In this document: positions 50,150-61,975 of the stretch, piece after piece
Layout of the letters: each line of letters starts with the position of its first letter
Position numbering within the stretch: position 1 is the first letter of the stretch
NCBI GenBank assembly: GCA_009823395.1
Contig: CM020505.1
Coordinates: 3,910,129 to 3,974,128 of the forward strand
DNA from: Thamnaconus septentrionalis
Taxonomy: Eukaryota > Chordata > Actinopteri > Tetraodontiformes > Monacanthidae
DNA length: 64,000 nucleotides
Direction: 5' to 3'
The notes under the pieces: generated by a model
Told to the model about the DNA's origin: nothing
The model's database searches: none
What the model saw: the letters and a program-made list of their open reading frames with translations, nothing else
Translations under genes and position numbers: made by a program

Positions 50150-50650
50150 TTTAATGTAATCGTGTTTCGCCGCCAGTCTCACCAGTCCTTTCACTCCTCC
50201 TTCGCTCCCTCTCCCTCCCTGCGTGTGACGATAGCGTCCGTCTCCTCTCCCTTTTCTCCTGCAGTCATCAACTCTGGACCGCACCGGGTCGCCCTCCTCA
50301 CCCTCTCCTCTCCCCGCTCATCTCCATTCCCCTCCGCCTGCCTCAAACCTCTCCATCTCTGTCAGCCGGCGCTCCACTTGGCTGGTCACCGCCACACACG
50401 CGGACGCAGACTCACTCGTTTTCCTCTTTTTTCCGCACACCAAACATCCTCACATCGCTCATTCGCTCAGCCGATTGTCCTCTCTTCCACGTCAAATGTC
50501 CACGTCTGCATCTCTCTGTCGGTGTTGTGGAACGCTTCGACTCCATCTGATCCGTCTGGACTCATCCATCACGGCGGTCCCTGCGCTCAGATGTGTGGCG
50601 TCAGCTCCTCTGTGGCACACTGCTGCATCAGTGTGCATTTTAACGGAGAT
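50150..50650. other. CpG-rich block with a long open frame
   Basis: CpGs recur every 10-20 bases across some 500 bp, unlike the DNA on either side. The + frame 50162-50716 stays open for 184 codons, Ser/Pro/His-rich, with no recognisable domain and ending in a phenylalanine run from a T tract. A good splice-acceptor-like tract (pyrimidines then CTCCTGCAG) ends at 50266. Possible readings are an alternative first exon or promoter, an exon of a fast-evolving protein, or simply GC-rich DNA without stops. No downstream donor clearly fits an exon. Confidence 0.3.
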
Positions 50651-53600
50651 GGAGAAACCAAAAAAGTTTTTTTTTTTTTTTGGTGTCGGCAGTCCAGTGT
50701 TGTAGCTGTCATTTAAGTTTGTTCTTAACATTTGTTTTTAAATCACCCCCACAAATGGCCACTAAAGCCAGAAAACAAAACTTAAAATGCGGCAATGAGA
50801 GGTACAGGTGAGCAAGTCAGCAGATCCATTACAGTTTGTTGATGCTAGTGACATAATTTAACAATTTAACATTTTTACAAATGGCTTTTACATCCATGGC
50901 CACAAAATACAGAGGCTGAACCTGTCACTGTCGCTGGATAACTATATTTGCTTGAGGTTATTGGACAGATGGAAATAAAATGCAGAGTCTGAGAGGAACC
51001 TTGTCATGAAAACATATGTTTAACATCCTTGTATTTTTCAAATGAGCTCAAGCAAAGCAAAGAAGAAAAAAAAAACACTGCTACGAGCAGCGCAACCTTG
51101 TGCAGGCAACATCGTCCAAAGGCTCTTCTTCAGTTACCTTCATTACTTCGACATGATGCAGCAAGTGGCAGGAATGGATTCCAAAAGGAACGAAAGCTAA
51201 AACTGGCAGTCATCATTTTTTCCATCAAAAAATTGGTGTTTTTGTTTTTTTGAATTGTTCTTCTCTTTCAAGGAGATTTTCATGATATTTCATAATGTCA
51301 TAAAAGGCCTCAGTCGTAATATGCGCACACACATGCGCAAGTTGTATGAGATTTACATGGCGATATTTTCTTTTACCAGGTGTGGTGCAGCAGTGTCTTT
51401 TAGAGAGCCAGCCATGTGGAAAACATACAACTGTAGAGAAGAATCATACCAGGGAGGGAAAAAAATAAAACAGTGATATGCATAAAATGGAAATGCAGCG
51501 GGGAAAAATATGAAAAGACAAACGAGAGGCGACAGACAATATGTTCGTCTTTATGCGCCGCTGTCTCGGTGACGAGAAGTGGCCTTACAGTAAGTGACAC
51601 AGACAGCAAGTCATTTAAAAAGCTATTAGGAATGTCTCATATCTCCTCGGAGCAAAACCAATGGAAGAGGAATGGAGAAGGGGGAAAAAAATGCCTAATG
51701 TAATGAATGTCTGTAATCCTGCCAGCGGTCGGACGGAAGCACCTATTGCTTCTCCCGCGAGGAGTCCTGATACCTGCTTCCCCGCCTCATCCATCCGCCT
51801 GTCCCCTGCCTTTTTAATCCCGCTGAGTGACTCTGAAACGCTGATGTGGATGCCAGGCAGCAGTCTCAGGTCTCAACTTCGCCCCAGTGAACCTCCAACC
51901 CCTCGGTGGACTCGGTGGCACAGCGATATCTCGCTAAATCAGTTGTGGCAGCGCTTAATCGCAAGCCAGTAGTTGTTTACAGCTCGGGTGTTATTTAAAA
52001 AGTCAGTCGGTTAATAGACCTGCGCCGTGAGTTATTAGTATGCTGGGTGATGCGTCCACTTTAGCATCCTGCAAAAAAAAATTGCTGCTGTAGCTTCCTA
52101 GCCTTGTTTTTATTTTTATTCTTGTTTCAAATCCTCTGTGGTGCTGAAGTGCTGAGTTCAGCAGAAGTATGCGTACGGGTTTTTCGTTTGATAAAACAAA
52201 GGTCCATTTGGTTCTGATTAAACCCAGTTAAATCCTTTGTCATCTGTTTCAGCACCAAGGACAGTTTTGCACTGGGGTACAAATAATCACACTTAAACCG
52301 TCGCTTTGCCACCGGGTGAGATGATTTGTATCATCTGTAGGGAATCTAAACTTGTGGGGTTTGGGCTTCTGTGTGTTTGTGAGGGACAGAAATCCCCATT
52401 TTAAATCAGCTCTGGGAAAAAAAAAAGGCGAAGAAGCTGCCCTCTAAATGTATTTTATTTATTTGAGTGTCTGAGTCTGCCTGGAGAAAGGGAAATTAAT
52501 TTTGTGTTGTCTGATGAAACATGAAATATTTCGCTTCCCTTTCATAATTGATGTTGTGTAAGAGGCAGACACGTTTTAGTTCAGTTCACAGACGTCATCC
52601 ACCATCTCTTTTACTCAAAGTCGCAAGAATTTTACCTCCACAACTCCAGTCTGTGAATAATGTTAGTGGAAGAATGGTAGGTGCATTTCAGTATTTGTTT
52701 TGGTGCTGCTCACCAACTGATTCATTCCAGTCAGGAATGGTTCCATTTTTTATAGGGTTCATAAAAAGGCCCTCTGTTCTGTCTGATGTTCTGAGTCTTT
52801 CTTTCATTCCACGTCCAAACAGCTCTCTTTGATCGGCACGCGACTGGCTAGAAAACTTCATGATTCTCTGCGAGTCACTAATTCCAACCTTCCAGCCAGT
52901 CTCAAAGAGACTTGCTCAGAGCCCCAAACCTGCCAGCACTTCACCGTACTGGACCAGTCTCCTGCACTCTCAACGGAATGTCCCAGCGTCACCATCTTCT
53001 GTTTTACCATTTTAAAAATGAATGAATAGCTCGACTGTTGAAGTTCCAAGAAGACACAAATTATTATGGAACTATTTTCACTTCAAACTTTATGCAAATT
53101 TGAGCGTGAATGAAACATTTTGAAACATTTTACCGCATGGTGATTTCTCAGGAAACTGACGGATTCAGTGACTCTCCAATTCTGACATCATCTCTAGGCT
53201 ACAACACCTCCCCGATAACAGCACGGGTGTGAATAGTGCATTTTGCCCAGGACGTCTTGCTTAGAGTAGGTGGATACAATCACACCTATGTTCACAGTCG
53301 TATCATTTGCTCTTGGATGTGGAACCAACCTCAAACAGCGGGGGTTTACACTCGGTCCCAGTGTGAATGCAGCTGTTTAGAGTCTGCTGTAATAACAGCC
53401 ATCCGGGTGGCTCCGACTTCTAGGAAAGCGCGAGCGGCGATAACGTCCCCCCGCTCTTCCACTCTCTCTGCCCTTTTCTCTTCTAATCTCCTCCTCACTG
53501 AATGGCTGGCAGATAAGTGGCGGTTCCTCTTTTTCGCTTGAGGTCTCCACAGGGTTGGGCAAAGGCGCCGACGGACCCTGCAAAGAAATGTGGGGAAATT

Positions 53601-54460
53601 GCTTTTGGCTTTTTTTTTTCCCACCAGCCGTTGCAAGCTGTACAATTTACACCTGGGTGTCCCATAGCTTTCACTCGAGAAAAGGTGAGAAAACTGACTT
53701 TACACAAAAAGAGGAGTGTGTGGGGGAGGAGGGGTATGAAGGGGCAAAGAGATGCGATGAAATGTTTAGAATGTCTGGACAGAAAGTAAAGGCTGAGAAA
53801 AAAAAGGTGACAATGTCATTACAGCAATCTGTGTTCAGTCATGCCGCCATTTTGTTCTACTGATGGGGAACTGGATTCATTTACCTGACTCAGTCCTCTA
53901 TGAATCATTCACCAAAAAGAATCAGGTTTTGTAGCCACTGAGTCAGTTGCCCAGAGTGTGGAAGAATCCATGGGCATGTACGCACGAGTTCAAAGTTCAA
54001 TTGATAATCTGAGTGATTTGTTCGCTCCTTTCTCAGCTTCATAGCAGGAAGGGAAAGGAGGACCAGAACTGTTGCTTTCCCAGAGATTAGTTCACATGTT
54101 TATTTAGATGACGTTAAAATTGCAGTAGCACAATAGTGACATATCATCTGGTGTATTCTTTATGCAGTTAGTTAGGTAGCTGTAGCCAGCACAAGTCAGT
54201 GAACTGGTTAATAGAGACAAGGAATCATGACTAACAAGTCAATAAAATGACTCAAGTTTTGAACAATTCACTCAGGGCTCATCACAACTTAGTTCCTTTC
54301 TACCACATTTGCCCAAGACACACCCTTGCTAGTTTTCCTTTAAGTGAGTAATGACCTCAGTAACCAAACCCAAACCGTCTGCCACTCCACCTAAATCCCA
54401 GGACGAGAGCGGGAACACCTGTCACCAATAATAACTCATTTATTTTGTGGCCCCTCTTGT
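50651..54460. other. Non-coding stretch
   Basis: A CpG-containing patch lies at 51720-51960 and another at 53410-53480. The latter ends in purine/pyrimidine-rich DNA whose open frames on both strands carry no domain. A runs occur at 51066-51075 and 52420-52429. No named repeat. Confidence 0.5.
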
Positions 54461-54640
54461 TTTGTGCCGCAAATTCACGAGTACATTATCTCTGGCAAGG
54501 GACCCACAAAAAACCCAGCTCCCCCATTAGCAGCCGGTGGCTCAGATCCAGGATTTGTTTTCTCGAGGACGCTGTGTCACCGTAGACCTGCACCAGCTGT
54601 TATTGTCTCCAGCTGTATTGCCTTTATTTTTCAAGATATT
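54461..54640 (+). repeat. Diverged direct duplication, left copy
   Basis: Aligns to 54752-54931 at a constant offset of 291 bp. Matching blocks include GCAAATTCACGAGTACATTA, CTCTGGCAAGGGACCCACA and, at the far end, TTTTCAAGATA. Confidence 0.65.
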
Positions 54641-54751
54641 CAGGGGTATGGAGGGTTTCTAGTGTAATGAGACTATAGCAAAGATGCCCCAAACTTAAAG
54701 CTGGGAAACTTTGAAAGTAATTTCTAAAATAGATTCACTAGGCTGTCTGGC

Positions 54752-54931
54752 TTTGTGGTGCAAATTCATGCGTTCATTATGTCTGGCAAGGAACTCACAT
54801 AAACTCAGCTTCACATTAGGAGTCGATGTATCACCATATACATGCAGCATTAAGCTATTTGTTTTGTTATGTGTAATCACATTGGCCAGAATCTGTGGTT
54901 GGAAATCTTTAAACAGAATTTTCAAGATAAA
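54752..54931 (+). repeat. Diverged direct duplication, right copy
   Basis: Counterpart blocks are GCAAATTCATGCGTTCATTA, GTCTGGCAAGGAACTCACA and TTTTCAAGATA. The central parts of the two copies have drifted strongly, so the event is old. Confidence 0.65.
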
Positions 54932-55695
54932 TTCACAAAATTCTGCAGTAGACCTAAATAGTCAGTGTATGTGATCTGCAGGGAAGGGAGATGAAACACT
55001 TCCAAGTACGTGGCTTTGAATGGACACTTAACCACACTGTAGGGAAAAGTCCAAAGTTATTTTGTGACGCTTAATTTCAGACTGCCAGTACAAAACAAAT
55101 AATGACCCTCCACTCGATGCAATCTAATCACAAAGCCAAATGGGGATCATTTGGAGAATTATGCTTTGGTATTCAATCGGTGGATAACGCAGCTTCGAAA
55201 CTAATGTTCCTTGGTCGTCTCCATTAATCAAGAGGAGATGAAACAATGCATTTTGGGAGCCCTAAATTGTATCGCACAACTTTTCAACATCAGATGGAAT
55301 TCTAAGCAAGGGTGTTTCTTTTGTGTCCTCACATAACTGTGAATGCTGGAGTACACGTGCTAGGCCAGTAGTTGGCAGTGGAAAGACTGGATCTGGAAGG
55401 AGGCACTCCCTCAAAGGGATATGCAATAATCATCACAGTGGCATTGCAAAATTTATTTTACATTCTGATGCACTCGTAAGAGTCATAAGCACCCCAAACC
55501 ACCCCAGTTCTTTGTAGTCATCCTACATCCTCAATGCTGTTTGAGCGTGCATTGAGTCCATACCAGGGTTCAGTTATGGGATCATTCACAGTAAACATGC
55601 CGGGGTTACGTAAAGGGCAAACCTCAACAAAAGTTTTGTGTTTAATGTGTAAACACAGTTGCTTACACTGAATTAGGGTTCTGTGTGTACTTAAG
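54932..55695. other. Non-coding stretch
   Basis: Nothing recognised before the LINE relic. If the LINE copy extends upstream it is too decayed here to follow. Confidence 0.45.
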
Positions 55696-56120
55696 TCCAG
55701 TCTAGACTGCTAGGCTGCCCTCAACTCTGTTCTACAAACTGTCTCTGATGCCTCAAAGCCACTCCAACCAACCATCCCCACCAGATATCAGACGAGAAGC
55801 AGCCACATTGGCTCTTGCACAGAGGGCACAGCAGAGTGAGTTACATCTCCTCCACAGGACTGAAGTTGACACCCTAAGGTCTACCCACCTAAAATGGACA
55901 ACACTTTACTGCCTTAGGTTAGGCGTAGGACGCTTCGGAGTCTCTATGCTGCACTGGGGTCTCACAGACAGTGGCCAATGTGAATGTGGGGATCCATTAT
56001 AAACCGTGGACTGCATACTGACTGGTTGCCCAAAACATCAACCTCCAGGGTGTCATTGACCTCAACAATAACACTCTGGAATGACTTGCATCAACAGAGC
56101 TGACCGTCTGAGCACATATG
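55696..56120 (+). pseudogene. LINE reverse-transcriptase ORF, C-terminal relic
   Basis: The + frame at 55748-56002 contains PPDIRREAATLALAQRA and, further on, GVGRFGVSMLHWGLTDSGQC followed by ECGDPL. This order (a PP-RREA helix, then a Trp-Gly segment and a CxC cysteine pair) is what I know from the C-terminal end of the second ORF of Jockey/CR1/Rex1-type non-LTR retrotransposons, after the reverse-transcriptase domain. After a stop at 56000 the frame continues with TVDCILTGCPKH, the second half of the cysteine motif. Just upstream CLKATPT lies in another phase, so at least one frameshift and one stop are present. The reverse-transcriptase core is absent. A dead 5'-truncated copy is the best reading. 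Confidence 0.65.
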
Positions 56121-56656
56121 ACAGAGAGAGAACCAATCCGCAGGTCATTGTGTCTGAATGCGTCATTCAAGGCATATTTTCTCTCAGATGTTGCATTAAT
56201 CTGTTGCTGTTAAGATCCAAAAAGTTAAATTAATGCCTGATAACGTTCTCTGACACGTTCATTTTTATCTCTCAGCTTAGTGCAGCATTTCTCTAAAAAA
56301 AAAAAACATCTTAACAGTTTTTGTAGCTCTATCAATACATGTCATTTTCCCCGCAGCATTTTTTTTAAGTTGTTTGGAAACTTTTTATTTCCAACATTTT
56401 GTTTCAGGCCAAAAAGTTCAGAAAGTAATTTTCCTTGTATCCTCTCCCTGAGGAAGAGAGAGAGCGTACTTTAAATGTTGGGTTTTTTCCAGTAAATGCT
56501 GAAGCAACTATCACCAGGGAGCTGTTTTCATATCCATATCTTGGTGAGCTCCGTAGCCTCTGGCTTTGGCTTGGAGTTCCGCATGTTCATTAATATTAAT
56601 TATACAAATGTAGACCAAAGCAATAGCACATACAATCTGTGTTTTTGTGCTTGCGG

Positions 56657-56658
<2 letters not shown>
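56121..56658. other. Non-coding stretch
   Basis: An A run lies at 56296-56307. Nothing else recognised. Confidence 0.5.

Positions 56659-56721
<63 letters not shown>
56659..56721. repeat. GT dinucleotide microsatellite
   Basis: About 31 pure GT units, the longest GT array in the window. Confidence 0.97.
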
Positions 56722-56722
<1 letters not shown>

Positions 56723-57531
56723 ATGCTGTATTTGGCTTCAATTTTTGCACTTTGCAAGTTTTGCACTTTATTTTTTGTTTTGCCCAAATAGCAAGCAGCA
56801 GAGACACAAAGTGCACAGCTAGGAGCTGAATCTGAAATGCACAGTCTGAAATAGAAACATACTTATTCAATATCTGATACATGTCATTCATGTTTGTGCA
56901 TGTTTTTATTGCTTACCGGTTTATTATTAAGTTATGAATGCACAGACCAAGAGAAGCACCCATCAATAAATTCAATTCAATATTAGAGGCAATTCAGACT
57001 TTTCTGGTGCTCTTTCTTTTTTCTTCATGGAATTTCATTATATATTTGATTTGGGGGGGGGGAAACACAGTCCAGATTGTGCTCTTAAGTGTATTTATTT
57101 TAAAGCCAAGCACTTTACTAGTTGATTCCCCTGATCGGTAGAATTTTAAGCAAATTCAGGAAAACAACCATTAAAGTCTGAGTGACTCCTGATTTATTTC
57201 CCTCTCTGTGCAATGGTTCCTTTTCATTTTGATGTTGACGCAACAAATTATCCTCTGACAGAAAAATGTCTGTGGCAGAGGCTGATAGAAACACCTCTTT
57301 CTTTCTGTCTTTCTTTTTCTCCCTTAACATTTTCAAGGTGTAGGATTTAAACTAAAGGGCACAGTGGTTCTGCATGTCTCCATTGGGAAGTGTGATGATG
57401 AGTGCGAACACAATATTGGGGAGAGCTCGACTGATTTCAAATCTTACCTCTGATGGATCCACTTGAAAATTGAATCAGAATCAATATTTTAGACTGTCTA
57501 AAATCCCATGTCCATAAGAATCAGCTGCTTT

Positions 57532-57532
<1 letters not shown>
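56722..57532. other. Non-coding AT-rich stretch
   Basis: A G run of 9-10 sits at 57053-57062. No gene or named repeat. Confidence 0.5.

Positions 57533-57575
<43 letters not shown>
57533..57575. repeat. GA dinucleotide microsatellite
   Basis: About 21 pure units, followed by GATGGGGGGG. Confidence 0.97.
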
Positions 57576-57578
<3 letters not shown>

Positions 57579-58916
57579 GGGGGTGTGGCAGTGGTTTAAA
57601 GGTGTCAAGATTTTCCCTCGAATGAGGAGATACCATTTGGATGCTGTCACATCCGTCGTCTGACGGAAGCGAGTGAATCTGATTGGCCTGTTTTAAAAGT
57701 GACATGGTTTGGGTTTATTGAAGGTGTTTTATTCCTGACATATAGCTCTGGGATGCATGAAATATTAACTCCTTTCAGAACACTCATCACTAAGAATTAC
57801 ATTTCCTGGTGTGGATCCTCTCATTTATACAGCTTGTGAATAACAACGTCCACCAGTCTGTCTGTACACTCCAAGGGCAGAGGAACTCTGCAGAGGATGC
57901 AGACAATGCCAAGATCCGCACGCGATGTCGCAGCACCTGCCTTAATGAAAGCCAGAAAGTGCTTGCAGGGCTCAAGGTCTCGCCTCTACTTTATTTTCCC
58001 CTCAAACCTTAGACGCAATCGCACTAATCTCAGGTGGCAGCGTGTGCGTGTAAATACCGTACGTCTTCTAATTAAGTCTTCATGTTCCCCGACTTTATTG
58101 TGCCTTTCGGACTTTGTAGCGCAAGTAGTGATAATTAAAGCCAGGCCCTCTTCTAAAGGCGTGTTTTGTATCCTCATTTAATGACTCTTATTAATCAGAG
58201 AAAAGAAGCCTAAAATCTATTTAAAAATAAATAAATAAAATAAAATAAAAAAAAGTGCAACTGCAGTGCAGCGTGCCTTTTTTTTTGTTTGGAGTTCACA
58301 GCACCGGTGAAATTGTTTTTGTTGGCATATTAAAGGCAGCGATAATAATGAAAGATGAGATAATTTCCTAAAGATAAGACACCGTGTAGGAACCGGTTCA
58401 GAGCAGGGGGAATATACAATTCGTAAAGGCTCCTGTTTTTTGTCTAGTGAGGGCCTCCTCTGTGGACTCCCGCCATCAATTACTTTTATTGCCTTTGAGA
58501 AAAGAGCAAAAGAGTGACAACAAACAAATCAACAATACCTGCAGAGGAACAGATAAGGCCCCACTGTGGGCTGCGTTTGATGCGGCCGCATTAAAAGGAA
58601 GCAGAGCGTCGGGAACGCGGGCATTTGTGGGTTTTAGCGCAGCCTTGCGTCTTTGAGCATCACTTGTTGCTCACATCCAAAGCCGCTGCGCGACAACTTG
58701 TGCGCGTGCCACTTCAACTCAGCGACTTCAAATTAGGACGAGATCAAAGCGAGGGAGAAAAGACAGACGCCCCCGCGTGACCCTTGCACTCGTCTCATCA
58801 AACACTGCGAGCAAACAGTGGAAAGAGGCAGCTAGTCGCATCCTGTTGATTATCCCTAGCAGCCTCACGCTCTCCTGAAAATGGCTGGCTGCCATTGGGA
58901 GCCCAGTGGCAGCCAG
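57576..58916. other. Non-coding stretch with candidate regulatory block
   Basis: 58050-58200 is repeat-poor, with TCTAATTAAG, GATAATTAAAG and TTAATGACTC cores. AAATA repeats lie at 58226-58252. CpG-containing DNA occurs at 58575-58700. No exon recognised. Confidence 0.5.
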
Positions 58917-58932
58917 ATGGATGGATGGATAA

Positions 58933-58995
<63 letters not shown>
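58917..58995. repeat. GGAT then GATA microsatellite
   Basis: Three GGAT units, an AAAT step, then about 15 ATAG units. Confidence 0.95.
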
Positions 58996-58996
<1 letters not shown>

Positions 58997-59004
58997 ACAT
59001 TAGC

Positions 59005-59143
59005 AAGACAAATTGTAGACTCCTGTGTTGAATACTTTAAATGCATCACGACTACTATTACTACATACATATTGCTGTGGTAGTAGTAGTAACTACTATT
59101 AGTAACATTGTAGAAGTATAGCATGCTAGCATGAGTGTGAGCT
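59005..59143 (+). repeat. Duplicated ~140-bp block, copy A
   Basis: Aligns in the same orientation with 61434-61590. Best shared stretch: CGACTACTATTACTACATAC. It sits directly after the GATA array. Confidence 0.75.
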
Positions 59144-59262
59144 GACTACAGTGCTGCACGCTGTTAATGTGTCATGAACCACGAGCTGCGCATTGTACAT
59201 TGTCACAAAGGGCTGATTTCCGGGACTTCATGACATCTCAGGTTACAAACACACATCATTGT

Positions 59263-59285
59263 TAAAAAAAAAAAAAAAAAAAAAA
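59263..59285. repeat. Poly(A) tract
   Basis: About 22 consecutive A. It could be a retroposition tail, but the sequence upstream is not a recognised gene or element. Confidence 0.85.
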
Positions 59286-61433
59286 CACTGGTGGGCCACA
59301 CAGAATTAAAATAATTTCATTATTATTCCATTAGCCTCCAATGCATTCAGCATTTAGATTAAATAAGGGAAAGTCATAAAGGGGCTGTTAAAGTTACCAC
59401 TGATCAATCCATCATCATCACTAATCTGATTAAAAATGAACGATTAAAATAAAAATGGCTCTGGCAAACATTTGGTCCAGTGGTTCCTGGACTTTGCACC
59501 ATTTGTTTCTGATTTTGTCCTTGGCCAAAAATAATTTTTTGACTGTCTCCAGTTTCTCCTTTGGAAAAAGCACAAATCCCCAGATCAAATCCAACCATAA
59601 TTCTTTTAATCACTTTTATGTCGCCTCTAATGGACAGCTCCCTTCTTCTTCCTCTCCGCTTGAGCTACCAGACTCGACTGCGGCGCGTCGCCGGACCCCG
59701 ATTAGCCCCCACAAAGATCAGAATTCGAGCATGAGCTCGGTGTTGTGTCATGTTTGCTCAAATGAAAAATCCAGTAGACCGTCTTCACCGCCATTATCTT
59801 CGGGAAGACTTACGCGTCTCCCGCCACAAAGCAAAATTGATGCACAATCCATCAACAAAACAAAGTGGCCGACTGGGCTCACGAGGGCGGCAAGCGAGCA
59901 AATCACCAGGGGGCAGCAGCAGGCTGAAAGATGAGGAAGAGGCTCCCCCATTTCCCATGTCCCCTGTGTAACGTAAGAATCCCTTGTAGCCGATTAGGAC
60001 TGGCATCAGGCTGGCTGTAAGACGTCTGCAGCCTCGCCCATTTAGCTAACAATGGGCTTTTCTTAATATTCTTGAAAACTCAACCCCAAAGCAAATAGCA
60101 AAGCACAGAAATGGGAGGGAAAAGGAATCAACTGTAGCTTCAGAGGCCATCGCTCTCCAGCCGTTACGTCGCCCAGAGGGAGTGGAAGGACGCGTGGCAG
60201 GGACTGAGTGTGGAGCCACGTCCCCCGGAACCCATATGGAAAGAAATCATCAGTGCAAACATGAAATACATACCAACCTGCTGCAGGGAGTTCGCAGTGG
60301 GCGAGGCCGTCCTACCAGTGTGTGTTTTCATCTCAAAGTCACGGCTTTTTTCCTCTTCATTTGCATACTTACTTGCAAACGATGTTTGCTCGGGCACTTT
60401 GCCAGAGTGTTTACATGTCGTACGTGTGAAAATGATGACGGCTTGAAACTACTTGTCTACTACTTGTGCGTCGCCCCTCGCAAGCATGTTCGCATCCGAC
60501 GAGGGCAGTGGGGAGGGCGCGGGGGTTGGTGGTGGAGGGGTTGCAAAATCACGGACGAGCCGGTGGCTTATTTATGCACAGGGACACACACAGATTGTGC
60601 ATTTAGCTTTTTGCCCCATTACGGGCAATATTCAGCCGAAGGGTTCAGGGCCCATTTCCAAAGAGTCGGCCTGTAATGTGAGATCAGAGGCAAGGTTTTA
60701 TCATAGGCAATAAAACATGAGAACTGCGCGTCTGTTAATAAGACCCCGGGAGGATTGGGGAGAAGGGTGTGAGGCGTGGGATCCAAGGATCAAAAGACAC
60801 GTCTGCCTGAATAGGGGACGAAGGAAGAGATCGAGGAGGAGCGCAGAGGAGAGGAGAGCAGTGGAGGAGGACAGGGAGAGGAGTGGAGGAGATACTGTAC
60901 AAAAGGCGGACGAATACATTGACGCTTCATACAAAGGGAAAAGTCACAAAAAAATGCAAGATTATAAAAAAAAGGTCTTTTTCCTCTCGTTTTTCCATTA
61001 ATGTGTTTTATTCTCCCATCAGTCTCTCCTTCCCTCTGCACCGTTGTCTTTGTTCGGCGAGAGGAAGAAATGTGTTTCCATTCTCGTCTGCTCTTGTATT
61101 TCATGTACTGCCCACTGATGTCTTTTTTTTTTATTCAAGCGGTCATGAATATGACCTTGATTGTGGTGAATATTGTTGAAGAGAACTACTTTCTTTTTCA
61201 CATTTAAATATGATTTTAGATGTCATCAGATTGTCTTCTTCATACTGCAGGAGCCTTTGGAATGAATCTGCAAAATATCTTTCACGGAGAATGACACTGA
61301 TTTTTTAATTAAACCTCTAGTTGAAACCTCTAATGTAATTTGCTTCGACAGCATCACTGATGTAATGTACAGCATGGCAGTTTTACATGAGGTTTTTTTT
61401 CTGAAGTTTTTCTTTTTTTACAGCATCACTAGG
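59286..61433. other. Non-coding stretch between the duplicated blocks
   Basis: Two + frames of 159 and 164 codons (59455-59934, 60182-60676) lie here without any recognisable domain. 59690-60240 keeps CpGs. A purine-rich stretch covers 60800-60900. No transposon gene is seen between the two duplicated blocks. Confidence 0.45.
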
Positions 61434-61590
61434 GAAACAAATTTTACACTCCTGGGCTAAATTCATTGAATGCATCTCGACTACTATTACTACATACATA
61501 CTGTAGTGGTAATAGGAGTAACGACTATTAGTCACATTGTGGATCTATAGCATGAAGGTTTTAGCAGTGCTGGCTAGTATGAGTGTCTGC
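61434..61590 (+). repeat. Duplicated ~140-bp block, copy B
   Basis: Second copy of 59005-59143, roughly 75-80 percent alike by eye, with a ~16-bp insertion around 61555-61570. It runs straight into the 27-bp minisatellite. Confidence 0.75.
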
Positions 61591-61596
61591 TTTTTG

Positions 61597-61975
61597 CTCT
61601 TGCAAATCGAGGTTTCCTATTGGCGCGTCTAAAATGAGGCTCCCTGTTGGTCAGTGTAAAACTAAGCTTCCAATTGGCTCTTGCAAAATGAGGCTTCCTG
61701 TTGGCTAGTTAATAAGAAAGGCTTCTTGATGGCTTGTGTAAAACAAGGCTTCCTTTTCTTCAGTGCACAATGAAGTTTCCCACTGGCTCTTGCAAATCGA
61801 GGTTTCCTATTGGCAAATATAAAACGAGGCTTCCTGATGGTCAGTGTAAAACGAGGTTTCCAATTGGTCAGTGTAAAACGAGACTTCCTAATGGCTCTTG
61901 TAAAACAAGGCTTCGTATTGGTCAGTGCAAAACAAAGCTTCAAGTTGGTTCTTGCAAAACGAGGCTGCCTTATGT
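61597..61975 (+). repeat. 27-bp minisatellite, 14 copies, higher-order pattern
   Basis: Each unit has a 7-bp variable head (CTCTTGC, TCAGTGT or a third type) and a 20-bp body close to AAAACGAGGCTTCCTATTGG. Fourteen units fit in 379 bp. Heads recur in the order CTCTTGC, other, TCAGTGT, suggesting growth by three-unit (81-bp) blocks. As 27 is a multiple of three and the unit lacks stops in one phase, it reads as a nine-residue repeat (GQCKTRFPI-like) within 61734-62141 on the + strand, and as a basic repeat on the minus strand (61662-61982). Confidence 0.9.

Noticed and set aside
59455..59934. 159-codon + frame between the duplicated blocks
   Set aside because: Ser/Pro-rich with no motif. The flanking repeats are too diverged and too short to be LTRs of an element carrying it.
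60182..60676. 164-codon + frame
   Set aside because: Mixed composition, with a Trp/Gly run from a GGT/GGA-rich patch and no recognisable motif.
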